From positions 11,943,397 through 12,007,396 of the forward strand of contig NC_134652.1 in NCBI RefSeq assembly GCF_030463565.1: a stretch of 64,000 nt of DNA. The letters run 5' to 3'. Position 1 is the first letter of the stretch. Each line of letters starts with the position of its first letter. Source of the stretch: Pelecanus crispus. Lineage: Eukaryota > Chordata > Aves > Pelecaniformes > Pelecanidae. Shown here one piece after another: positions 37,101-47,947 of this stretch. Below the pieces are notes generated by a model that did not search any database, was not told the origin of the DNA, and saw only the letters and a list, made by a program, of their open reading frames with translations. The position numbers and the translations under genes are program-made.

Positions 37101-40100
37101 GCACAGGGCTGAGCACCTGCAGCTCCTGCAGGCTGGTTGCTTCCTCCCTGCCAAAGCCAGGACAGGATCTCACCTGCTTATTGAGACAGCATCTGCCTCC
37201 ACCCCGATCAGCAGCACCACTGGTGCTGTACGGACCAGCCGAGCACCCCAGCCCCGCTCCCCTAACAGCGCTGGAAGGAGCCATTGCCTCTTGGCATTGC
37301 TCACGCCAGAGAAGATCTGACTCAACACATGCGTAGGGTACACCTGCTACACACAGAGATCACATTTTCTCATGTCTTTTTCTACCTGTGACTGTACTTC
37401 CATGTCCCACACATCTCCATTGATCACATCACCTTTCTCCTCTTGCTGCTTCTCTCGCAGCCCAAAGCTGTCCGCTTTTCCCTGGGGAAGCTGGGGTTGC
37501 CTCCCAATGGCTCCGGTTCATGGCTGCTCTTGTGATTGACAGAGTACTTCACGTTTCTGCACAATGTGCTCCATGCATGGAGGCTTCCCTGCAGCTGGGC
37601 TTCAGCTGCGGGCACACCAAGCCAGGCACAGACTTCCCCCCTCACTGCAAAGGCAAATGATTCATGACAGAGGCACAGGTTGAAAGACACTGGCACGGAT
37701 ACTAACATAAAAGGATTTAAGTCCTAAATCCTCAAAACGATATGGTTTTAATGAGCAGGACAAATGCAGAATTCCTGAGCACGGGACGAGCCCCATGCCT
37801 TTCTCCAGCATGCAGCTCACACAAAGCTACGGTGCCCAAAGCACCAGTGGACACTCAGCAAACCAGACTCGCTTCCCAGCAGGGCTTGGGAACAGCAATC
37901 CCACCCCAGCTCTGGTGAGGGATGCATGGGGGCACGAGCCTGCACAAGTGGTGGGGAATTAGCTGTCCTCCTTGAGGCAAGATGCCATTTTCCTATAACT
38001 TCTCTTCCTCTTCAGGAGGCGGGATGTAATTACTTTGTATAAAGCAATGCTGTTTGCTTCCCATTTTGTGTTTGCCAGCCCACTGCCCTGAGAAATGAGA
38101 AGCGTGGGAGAAAAACCTTTCCCCATGAAGCCTCTTTCCCAGTTGAAGATGAATGTGGCATGAAAGCAGGGGTGACAGCCCACACTGAAGCGGTACCTGA
38201 AGTCCCAGTGGGTCGTGGCTGAATAAGCCCAGAGGAAGGACAACCACGTTCCTGTGCAAGCTGACAAAGACCAGGGGCCCAGAGTAATTTCATTCTTATC
38301 CACTGATGATGATGCTCCCATGTAGCTCTGGCCTTTGAACACTCTCTAATGTTCAGAAGTTTTACTGCCCACTTAAACATCCACTGGGGGTGCTGTCTGG
38401 GGGGAAGAGGGAGCTGAATATTTAATTTCAGTCTATTTCATCAAATATTTAATCTATTTAATATTAATTAAATCTTGGTCTGAATAAACAACAGCTAAAA
38501 ATTCACCTCTTCCTCTAAACATCTGGTAACTTGAACATGCCGGTTTATGCCATCCCAGTTGAGATGGTAATTAATAAGGGAGGGATCCTGTCTTTATATT
38601 CCCAGTTGCTGGAATTGCTGTGGTGGCTAGTTGGCCTCTTCTAGCCTTTTAGGCTGAATCTTTTTGCAGCTGGATGTACAGTAGCATCACCTGGTTTAAA
38701 CCAACCACTTCCGCACCCTGCTTCATTGTGTCTCATTTTCCATTTGTATCCCCACAAGTGCATGCCCTCATCCCACTCCTAGACGCTGTTAAATCCTCAG
38801 TGATAGGAATCCATGAAGCTAAGGTGATGAGAAAAGCTATTTCACCAAGGGGAAATAAAACCCAGGCTCCTCACGGGTGAATCTGGCCGTTGTGAATCAT
38901 TTCCCAGTGCCTGGCCCCCCACAGCTGCATGTCTCGGACCATCATCCAGCAGCATGGCCAGGAAAAGCCATTTCTGGGGACAGTGAGCAACAGCTACAAT
39001 AAGAGCAGATCATTTCCACTGCAAAGGATTAAAGCCAATTAACACTGGGCTATAAAGGCAGCTGTCACCATTGCATCTGCCACTACAACCGTCTTATTTT
39101 ACTACAGGAAACTCTATTTGGACCCAACCCCATTCATCCCAGTCATACCAGCCAGAACACATTTTCTAATTAGCCCAGAGCCAACAGTGATGAAAGATTG
39201 CCCTACATGCAACTCCACTTACCTTGCTTTCCTCAGTGCGTGCCCAATTTAGCAGAGCAGCATTTAGCTTTCCTTTTCCTCTCTGCTGCACTGTTTTAAA
39301 GCCATCTCACCCAAACGCTGACTGGTGTTGATGAAAGTAATTATACTGCGGCTCAAAAATGTATTGGATGCACCTTCATTATCCTGAGACAGAAATGCCA
39401 AAGGCCCTATGATGGTAAATCTTTCAATGTAAGCAAGTCAGATTACTCAGTTTAAACTGGCCATTTTAACTCTTCTGGCCCCAGAACATTTTGAGGCTCA
39501 CTTAAAAGCCACAAGATGTTTTGAAAATAATAAACATAGGATTACTTTTAACTAATGTCTCTGAAGTTTATATCCTTGGGCTGTACTTAGGTTACAGGTC
39601 AAACCTGTAACCAAGAGAAACAGGGGGACTCCACTCTTCACACGTTGGCCACGTGGTTGACTTGGGTCATGTTGCTGCTCTGTATTTTAGGTACCCCCCT
39701 GGCGACCAGAAAAACTTAGTAATGCATTTGAGGTCCCTGTAGAAACGTGTCCTGTCTGGGTGGTGGCACAGCAGAGCCGACGAACGCGGAGAGCTGTGTT
39801 TGTGCTGCGGCAAGGCTGCAAAGTGCCAGGCACAGCCATGCCTAAATTAACAGGAAGCTCATTCTGGCAAACCTTGTTCAAGGAGCCATTTCAGGTCAAA
39901 TATCTGCATCATGAAACCAAGAACAAACTCAGCTTTACACAGAGACGCCTTATCACTTGATTACCCAGGGATCATGATTGTGGGGATAATTGCTAGGAGA
40001 GGGGAAGCTTCGCCAGGGTGCAAATCAGCATCACAGCAGCCCAGCAGAGAAGGTCTGCTGCACCCAGGGTCTAACCCTGCAGTTTTTGGTCTGCAATAGG

Positions 40101-41041
40101 AATAGTTTGTCCAAATTTTCCTGATGGCAAAAGTTATCTTGGCAACCAAAAGCCAGAACCTCAGCATTTCACCCTTAAAACAAGTTCAGTCAATTCAGAA
40201 AAGCAGAAGGTTGGATGCAGTGTCTTAAATATTTATCTAGACATTTATTTTATTTTTTTACTCGGGGAATTTTTCAGTAACACCTTAAAGTTTCAATCTT
40301 CAGAAGAACGCTTTGCAGCAACTCCATGCGTGCAGATGAAGGCAAAGCAGCCTTCAGCAGGAATTATTTTACCAGAGATGTCCAGTGGTGGGAAGAGTTT
40401 TCTTTTTTTCTGTGGAGAGAAATTGAAAAACAAACAGGAAAAAGGCCATAAAGTCATGGTCCAGCAAAACACAACTGTTTCAATCAGCAAGGGAGCAATC
40501 AAATCTTTCATGTAGCAGCTGATTTATAGCAAATGTTTCTCATCCCTGGGAGTGAACCCTGCAGCAGGTCACACAGCTCAGGAGGACCACAAGGCTGCTC
40601 CTGCAAATGCAGTGCCCCCGGCTGTACCCAAACCAAATGGGCCAAACGCTGCAAGTGTTGCACACAGGGAAGCAGGGATGTTTAGATAAGCTCATCTCAC
40701 CTCCCTGACAAACCCCGCTCAGTTGCTGGCTTTTGACTCAAGCATGTTTTTGAAAGCCACCCAGACCTCCCAACGCAGAGCATCACTGAAGGGAAACACA
40801 TGTGGGTGGAATTTCTTCGTTAGCGCAAAAGGCACTGCTGGCCCCAGGAAATCCCTGAATGCCTCGTGACCCCCGAGCCTCCTGGGAAGGGTCCTTGCTC
40901 CTCCCTATTCCCTAAAATCTGCTGCAGGCCACTGTCAGAGCCACAGGGGGAGAGCAGGACCGTAGATTCAAGCCAGCACAGATGGTCTTTCCTAACTTGG
41001 CCAATACGGAGTTGATCATCACACTAACAGACTAAACCAGA

Positions 41042-41077
41042 GCCAGCTTAAGCAGTTTTAAGCCAGTTTAAGCTGGC
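41042..41077. repeat. Inverted repeat with 10-bp arms and internal direct copies
   Basis: GCCAGCTTAA (41042-41051) and TTAAGCTGGC (41068-41077) are exact reverse complements. The spacer holds a further related TTTTAAGCCAG motif, so the element is built from several copies of one ~10-bp word. Confidence 0.75.
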
Positions 41078-44000
41078 AAGTTTACACCTTTACTGATAGA
41101 GACCTATGCTCAAGGTGATGGACATGCCTTCCTGCTCCCTTTTATGGTTTGTCCTCATGCCTCTCTGTTGGATTCGGATGCTGGGACCCATCTCACGTGC
41201 CTACAGACCTGGCTGTGAGATGTGGTCCTCACACACTGGTGGTCCTTTCTGGGAAGTGAGCACTCCTGGGGGACCACTCAAATGGCCAAGAAGGTCCCTC
41301 GAGAAGGAAGGGATGTTGAATGACCAGCTCAAGGACCAGCATCTCCATTCAACACCTCCCAACATGCCCTGCCCCACGACAGCAGGTCTCCTTCTCCTCT
41401 GCTTGCAACAAACCTCCCTCCTGGCACCAGCCATGGTCTGACCCAAGGAAGGCATGTTTTGTGGTGCCCTACACAGCCCTGTTCATCACCCCTTCTGCTC
41501 AGCCCTGGGGGCATTTGGGAGTGCGCTGTGGCCTCGTGCAGCTTTACTGAAGTGTGACCCACAGCTGGAGTTTCACCTGGACTTCCCAGGGCTCAGACTA
41601 CAACCCTTTCTGTTCATGGAAGGGTCAGGATCTGGTCCTCAAGCATTTGTGAGCTGACCAAGTACTAGTGGCTAATGCAGGGGGTGGGCTCCCCGCTAAC
41701 TCTGTTCTCTCTTCACTCCATTTCTACAGCTTTGGATAAGGCACAGCAATTGCAGCAACAAATATTTAACAAGTTGCAGAGATGTTACTATAAATCAGCT
41801 GCAAAGAGCGGTTCGTAGCAGAAACAGTGAGACAGCTCCAAGTGTAGCTGCCTGCCAGGGCACTGGCTGTAATAAGGGAGCAATCTCGGCAGTCTTTGAA
41901 CTTCTCCAGTGGTGAAAGAACAGGGAAGGTTAAGAAATAAAATAAAACAAAGAGCTGAAGCTCATGAGAGCCTCACAGGCAGCCAGGCCAGCAACCCAAC
42001 CCAAAGGGACATTGCAGGGCACCAGGTCCAGCAACCCCCGGGCGAGGGGATGCTGGGTGGGACGGGGGTACTTACGGTACAGGAGAGCTGACAGACAGGG
42101 GCTGAAACGCACGGAGGCTCCCCCAGGCTTGAGAAACTCATTTTGCATGAGCAGAGTGATTCAGGCCAAGTCCATCCCTCACTGGAATATCTTGGAGAGG
42201 CTCCTCTGAGTGACCAGCTCCTTATCCCCTAGGGAATGGGAACCAAAACCCCATGGAAATAAATGCCTGTGCCAGCAGGCCGAGGAGGTCAGGGACAAGC
42301 CCTGGGCAGGCAGTCACCCATCTCTGCAAGGGCAACCCTGCTGCTCGGGCAGCTCACCCCTGGGGACATTTTGGGACACTTGCCACATCTCATCTCAACC
42401 CCTCCTGCATGTCCTTGAGCTGACACCTTTGGGCTGTCCTCGCGTGTCCCCACACAAGGGTTGGGGTGCAGGGTCACCCCACGCAGGAAAGCTGTGGAGA
42501 AACCCCTCCCGGGGCAAAGCCGTCAGCAGCACTTCTGCCTGCTGTTCGCTGTGCCAGCCCACTGCGGAGGCAGGTCCTCCTCCCCACCCTTGCACCATTA
42601 ACCTTGCAGCCCCAAAATAAAAGGTTATAAAAAACTACCAAAGTTCATTACATCCCCTAATGTGACATTTGCATGGGAATGAGCTGGGAGCAATGAGGCA
42701 GCTTTCTCCTGTTGAGGAGGGATTCAGGAGGGGGAAGGGGAAGTGCCAGGCATCGGGACCAGGCAAGGGCGGTGGGACTCAGCCCCACAGTGCGATGGGA
42801 CAGGCACAGAGGTGAGCGGGACAGCAGAGCTGGACGCAGTTACAGCAGAGCCGGAGGGAGCGTCCCAGCAAAGCCCACAGCAACACGACCTCTGGCTCAG
42901 AGGCAGCAGGGCCGCTCCTCACCTACAAAAGGGAAAGTGACGGTGGTTTCACCCCAACACCTCCACCACCACACAGCCCACAGTGCCCGGAGGACATGCC
43001 CATCCCCAGCAGGCATGGAGAACCAGGACACAGCTGAAACCAAAATGACCAACAGCTCAAGGAAAATGAAATTAAAGCCTGAGTCAGAAGGTGGCAAAGG
43101 CAGCAGGATGGTGGAAGTTCAGACGCTGGCCACAAGGACGGGCAGGCAGCTCTGCTGTGTCAGACGCAGGGAGTCACTGCCCACGCGTAAAGCAGCCCCT
43201 TGAGTGTTTTATTTGACTGGGCTGAACCGTGAGGGCACAAGGTTTTGGAAGGCACATGGCCCTGTAGGTGTAATTACAGGTTTTTGCACCTTACTTTTAC
43301 TTTTGATGGAAAATTGGGAGCAATCAGACATTTCAGCTGTGCAAAGCTTCACTAACTGAAAGCCCACCAAAGTCCCAGTCCCTCAGCCCCAAACCCACCA
43401 AAATACTCTGTTGTCTGTACTAGAGGTTCGGCCAGGAAGACATCAGACAGCCAGAGGGATGGGGCAAGCATTACCAATGGCTGCTGCATTACCTCCTGAC
43501 CCACGGGGTCTGCTTTGTAAAACCCTCCAAGGCCAACAGGGCCAGCTGAGACCAGAGGACGGACAGCAAGACACTCTTCCCAGATCTGTCCCTCCTGGCC
43601 TGCAAAGGCCACCACGAGGTGACCAAGAGGTTCATCTCTGGGCCATCACCAGGTGCCCTACACGCAGCAGCGATGCTGCTTGCCAGCCCTGGTCCACCTC
43701 CCAGCTTGCCAAGCACCTCCAACTGCAACCTTGGTGGCAGTGGCAGAGTGGGGCCGTGAGACCAGCAGCTCCAGCGCTGGGCTCCGGTCACTTATTTTCT
43801 CACCAGACAAGAAGCAGAGTAGGGAAGCAGGCTGACTCCAGGCACCCCAACAGTGGGAAGACTAGGAGCCAGAGGTCCCAAATGGTTACACGTGCTCCTG
43901 GGCAAAATGAGCACACACTAAAGCACTCGCATGATCGGTGTCTCATGTCCCCCACCACCACCTTTGGAGCTACCTGGCACTCGTGGCAAAGAAGGAGCCC

Positions 44001-44602
44001 AGCTGAAGCTGATGGCAACTGGACCCCAGCGTCCTCAGGGAGGCAGGTAGCCACACAGAAGCAGTTCTTCGTTCGGTGGGAGAACGATCCCCCATCACCC
44101 TCCTGCAGGGAGGGTCTCGGCAGCACTGGTATAAGGGCAAGCAAGCCCAGCCGGCCGGCTCTCAGGGGCTGGAAACAAAGCCCCACTCAGATGCGCACTC
44201 CTGCATATATCAAGAAATGTTGCCTTCCAGTCTAATCATTTCTAATCCTATCTGCAACCTAATTATTAAAAACCTTCTCAACTCAATAGCTGTAAATGCT
44301 GCACCAGCCAGGCTTCCCCAGCAATGGTGCCAGGCTGCATTTCCAGCCAGGCAGCAAATCACACCCTGAAACCCTAAGCTCTTTTCTTTAAGAAACACGT
44401 GAATGCTCTTACTGTGGCCTGAAAAGCGGGGCAAAGAAACCCAAGAAATATCAAGGACTCACTGTTACTATGCCACTGCGCAATGAACCGAGCCATTGTT
44501 CCCTACCTGGGTTAACAACACCTTTCGGAAAACACGAGTGCTTTTCCCAATGTGTTCTTTAAAAAAATGTCAAGACCAAAGCTGCCGGAGGATCGGTGAA
44601 CA

Positions 44603-44635
44603 GCTGGAAAAAAAAAAAAAAACAAAAAAAAAAAC
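44603..44635 (+). repeat. A-rich run (A15-C-A12 type)
   Basis: Two long A runs separated by a single C. They lie just past the most distal candidate poly(A) signal of ADRA2A. Confidence 0.75.
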
Positions 44636-44685
44636 CAGCTAACAGATTATCCAAAGGTTTTTCACACTTGATCTGTAAACGCTCT

Positions 44686-44691
44686 TTTATT
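44686..44691 (-). terminator. Candidate poly(A) signal 3 (AATAAA) for ADRA2A
   Basis: AATAAA on the gene strand within an AT-rich stretch (ttttatttaataaaaataa on +), about 85 bp beyond candidate 2. It could be an alternative distal site. Note that the same stretch contains AATAAA on the + strand too, so the hexamer may be incidental. Confidence 0.25.
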
Positions 44692-44774
44692 TAATAAAAA
44701 TAATCATCCATTATAGCAACTTCTGCTTGTGGTTGGTTTCTTTTTTTTTTTTCTTTTTTTACAGTAAAACACAG

Positions 44775-44780
44775 TTTATT
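44775..44780 (-). terminator. Candidate poly(A) signal 2 (AATAAA) for ADRA2A
   Basis: AATAAA on the gene strand is followed at once by CTGTGTTTTACTGT, a GU/U-rich element of the kind that binds CstF. This is the best-supported of the three by context. Confidence 0.45.
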
Positions 44781-45086
44781 TGCTTTCCTCACCTCTTGAG
44801 GATTCATTTCTGAAAATGCAAGTGAATGTAAACATTGCTCTCCAGGTCCCAGGATGCATCTGGAGTTAATTACAAAGTCAAAAGAGAGAGCAAAATCAAC
44901 AAAACACTTCCCAAAAGTAAAAACGTACTTTTTTAAAGTCTCTTCCTATGCACCATACAACTCCAGAGAAGGCAAATTCATCTTGTACACAAGACTTACA
45001 CAAACTTTGCTTTCTCCAAACAATTTCTATGACTTGTCAGTATTTGATAAAGCTATTTTCATAACATTAATAGACTTGCAGATTCA

Positions 45087-45092
45087 TTTATT
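45087..45092 (-). terminator. Candidate poly(A) signal 1 (AATAAA) for ADRA2A
   Basis: Canonical AATAAA on the gene strand, 1.52 kb after the stop codon and the first exact hexamer met downstream. The following ~30 nt are not clearly GU-rich. Confidence 0.35.
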
Positions 45093-45274
45093 GTGATGGA
45101 TCAAAAGTTTTTCCTTTTAATATTCTCTAGAAATTTCTTCATGGCACAAGGACGTTAGATTTGTTATGTCCATTTTCGTATTATTTTTTTAGCAGAAAGA
45201 GCTGAAAGACATTTCAGGAAAGGAGTGTAAAAGCAGTGTTAACTCTCCTGCTCCAATCTCACAATATTTACACA

Positions 45275-45307
45275 TTTCTTTTTTTTTTTTTAAAAAAAAA
45301 AAAGAAA
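45275..45307. repeat. T13A12 palindrome in the ADRA2A 3' UTR
   Basis: TTTC-T13-A12-GAAA is almost perfectly self-complementary over 33 bp. In the ADRA2A transcript it could form a U:A hairpin. It also offers an internal A tract that may prime oligo-dT cDNA and give false 3' ends. Confidence 0.7.
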
Positions 45308-46612
45308 AACTTAATTACGCTATAAAATACTGGAGAAACTGTCAGTTAAGTTTCCCATTTCGGAGTTTTGCCCTGTATAAGACTGAAAGAAGGATGCTTT
45401 CATATTTCCTAGGAAAGATGAGACTGGCAGATTAAAAACTGAACTCTTCTCCGTTAATTGAGAAAGGTGGAACAGCCTCTGCGCACAACCCCCCTCCTCT
45501 TCAGCAGGAAATCCCGCAGGAGTTAAACCATCACAAATCAATACAAATGAGATAAGATGATATGCGGAGCCCTGCTATTTGCTTTGAAATGTTATCTATT
45601 TACAGTTGGAGGCGGGGGAAGCGAGTTAGCATCGAGCACATTTTGGTGCTGCAGTGTGGTATAATACCAACCGAGATTAACTCGCGGGGAGCTTGGCCAG
45701 GTCCCAAACCTCCGGTTGCACAGGAAAAAGCCTGTCACTCCGTCGCCTGGGACGCCCCTGCCTGCACAACAAAGCCACCGCTCCGTCAGGGTCTGCTTTA
45801 ATGAATACGGAGAGGGCAGTTACCATCCCAGCTGTATTATATCACAGGCAACACAGAAATTAAATCACGTACAATGTAAAAAAAATAACAACAAAACCAG
45901 CCAGTCTGGTGAGGTCTGTGATTTTGGCTTTATAGCCAAAAAAACATGACCGGGTATTGGAAATTTTGGTAATATCATCAAATTGTCAGGTAGGGGGAAT
46001 GGCTGTAGTTGTTCAGAGGTTTTGCGTGAGGGGGTTTCAGGGGTGGGAAGAGAGGGACTTTTAAGGTGTCAAAGATAATTAAAGCATTCACAGTTTCAAA
46101 GCTGCTTGCCTTACAAAAATTAAGACATTCAAATTCAGGGATACAATACTGTATTTTACAAGGGGGTTAAAATTAATTACATATACAACAGGGAAAAAAA
46201 GATACAACAAAATAAAAAAGCCAACACCTCTGCGGTGGCATACTCCCTCTTTGTTGTCCATCTCAGGGAGCTGCACGTTGCTTGTCTGTAAAGAGTCAAA
46301 CTGAGCAGTCATGAAAATATCCACCCAGAGATTCTGGCAAAAGAAGAAAAAAAAAAAAAACCACCCTAACAAAATAAACCAAGCAAGTCAAAAGCCATCC
46401 TCCCCTGGAAAGCCGAATGCCACGGCTCGGGCTTCCACTTGCCTGCTGCTCCTCGCTGCTGCTGCCCAGCATTTCCGTAGGCTCATCTTGGGTTTTAAAG
46501 GCTTCCTGCTCACAAGCTGAAGGAAACCATCCCATGCAAGCACAGCCCAAGAGAGCCATGCCTTACTCTCCTACAAAGTCTTGAATTAGTCCTGCCCATA
46601 GCAAAGGGTCCT

Positions 46613-47947
46613 TCAAACAATCCTTTTCCTCTCTATCCTGCAGAGGATCCTTTTGAAGGCCCGTCTGAAGTCATGGTTGAAAATGGTATAGATGACGGGG
46701 TTCAAGGAGCTATTGCAGTAACCAAACCAGAAGAAGAACTTGAAGAGGGTGTCGGGCACAGAGCAGCTCTTGCAGACAGCCATCAGCGTGTAGGTGAAGA
46801 AGAAGGGGAACCAGCAGATGACGAAGACCCCGATCACCACCGCCAGCACAAAGGTGAAGCGCTTCTCCCGGTTCTGCCTGCCCTTCCACCGGGACCCTTT
46901 GGTGTTCCTCTCCTCCTCTACCTTCCTGGGCAAGCTGTCCCCAGGCTTAATCTGGCTCAGCTTAGTCTTGGTCTTTCCCCTTGAGGGTCTCTCTGACTTC
47001 TTACACTGGTTGTTCTCCTGGTGCTCAGAGGAAGAGGTCTCCTCCATGTCTATGCCGTTGACCTCCCCCTCCTGCCTGCCGCCACCTCCTGCCGCCTTCT
47101 CCCCATTGAGCTGGGCTGTGGCTGGCAGGTCCTCCTTGTTGGTCAAGCCGTTCTGCCTCTTCTCAGGGCGCTCTGCCCGCTTGTTTGGCGGTACCCTGGT
47201 TCGCCTCTTGGCTATCTGGTAGATGCGCATGTAGACCAGGATCATGATGAGGCAGGGGGCAAAGAAGGAGCCGATGCTAGAAGAGATGATGTACCACTTC
47301 TCATCGTTGATCTTGCACCCTGCCACCCCCTGGTCAGCCTGCTGCCCGCTCTTCTTCTCGATGGAGATGAGCGGTGGGAAGGAGATGACGGCGGAGATGA
47401 CCCAGACGATGAAGATGATGCACTTGATGCGGCGCGGGGTACGCTTGAGGTTGTACTCAATGGCTTGCGTGATGGACCAGTAACGGTCCAGGCTGATGGC
47501 ACACAAGTGCACGATGGAGGAGGTGCAGAACAGCACGTCCAAGGCCAGATAGATCTCACACCAGACTTTGCCGAAGTACCAGTACCCCATCACCTCGTTG
47601 GCCAGGGAGAAGGGGATGACCAGCGTGGCCACCAGGATGTCGGCCGAGGCTAAGGAGACCAGGAAGAGGTTCTGGGGGGCCTTGAGCGCCCGGCTGGTGA
47701 AGACGGCGATGATGACCAGGACGTTGCCGAAGACGGTGAAGAGCATGAGCAAGCCTGCCAGGCTGATGAGGGTGACGGTGGTGTGCAGGGGGTACGGCGT
47801 GCCCCAGCCCGGCCCGGCACCGCTGTCGTTGAAGGTCCCGTTGGTGCCGGGAGGGGGGTAGCCCTCCTCCTCCTCCAGCTGCCGCTGGTACTCCATGGAG
47901 GAGAAGAAGTGGCCCCTCTCCGTGAACGGGTGCTCCAGGTTAAACAT
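46613..47947 (-). CDS. ADRA2A: Alpha-2A adrenergic receptor, complete single-exon CDS (444 aa)
   Basis: Class A GPCR at the plasma membrane that binds noradrenaline/adrenaline and couples to Gi/o (lower cAMP, GIRK activation, presynaptic inhibition). Seen, numbering from the ATG at 47947: two N-glycosylation sequons (N36, N40); TM1 ~58-83; TM2 with D103; TM3 with C130 and amine-binding D137, ending in DRY 154-156; TM4 ~174-195; ECL2 C211; TM5 with S223, S224, S227; a long Lys/Glu-rich ICL3 (~246-363) with an acidic ETSSSE patch (303-308), the family's GRK site; TM6 with CWFP 378-381 and Y386; TM7 with F406, Y410 and NPVIY 416-420; helix 8 with palmitoylation Cys C436; C-terminus RKRIV. The RKRIV tail, YTIFNHDF and TM1-TM3 separate it from ADRA2B and ADRA2C. 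The frame stays open upstream to a GTG at 47968, but the first AUG is at 47947 and its MF..E.P..E start matches the human N-terminus as I recall it. No intron, as in mammals. Human is 465 aa; the difference is mainly a shorter ICL3. Confidence 0.97.
   Translation of the reverse strand: MFNLEHPFTERGHFFSSMEYQRQLEEEEGYPPPGTNGTFNDSGAGPGWGTPYPLHTTVTLISLAGLLMLFTVFGNVLVIIAVFTSRALKAPQNLFLVSLASADILVATLVIPFSLANEVMGYWYFGKVWCEIYLALDVLFCTSSIVHLCAISLDRYWSITQAIEYNLKRTPRRIKCIIFIVWVISAVISFPPLISIEKKSGQQADQGVAGCKINDEKWYIISSSIGSFFAPCLIMILVYMRIYQIAKRRTRVPPNKRAERPEKRQNGLTNKEDLPATAQLNGEKAAGGGGRQEGEVNGIDMEETSSSEHQENNQCKKSERPSRGKTKTKLSQIKPGDSLPRKVEEERNTKGSRWKGRQNREKRFTFVLAVVIGVFVICWFPFFFTYTLMAVCKSCSVPDTLFKFFFWFGYCNSSLNPVIYTIFNHDFRRAFKRILCRIERKRIV

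Larger units (their letters stand above)
31134..44685. other. Intergenic, about 13.5 kb, no gene seen
   Basis: Composition becomes more GC-rich toward 42-44 kb, where longer open frames appear (the largest 274 codons at 43411-44235) without any recognisable domain. It contains a short G run at 34027-34036 and the inverted repeat at 41042. A block at about 39000-39430 is AT-rich and frame-poor and looks like candidate conserved noncoding DNA. Confidence 0.65.
44686..46612 (-). other. ADRA2A: Predicted 3' UTR of ADRA2A
   Basis: Directly after the stop codon composition shifts to AT-rich, with homopolymer tracts (an A-rich run at ~46337-46362, a T13A12 palindrome at 45279-45303, an A-rich run at ~44603-44635 just beyond) and no plausible coding frame. 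A UTR of 1.5-1.9 kb is typical for this gene in vertebrates. The end is uncertain because there are three AATAAA candidates on the minus strand. The outer limit given here uses the most distal of them. Confidence 0.45.

Noticed and set aside
43411..44235. 274-codon + strand frame
   Set aside because: Longest frame outside the CpG island, but it is Ser/Pro/Gln/Arg-rich without domain or membrane segment, overlaps other open frames on both strands, and has no visible exon or promoter context.
47021..47653. 210-codon + strand frame antisense to ADRA2A
   Set aside because: Shadow of the receptor coding sequence; Asp/Gly/Val-rich composition mirrors the opposite strand.
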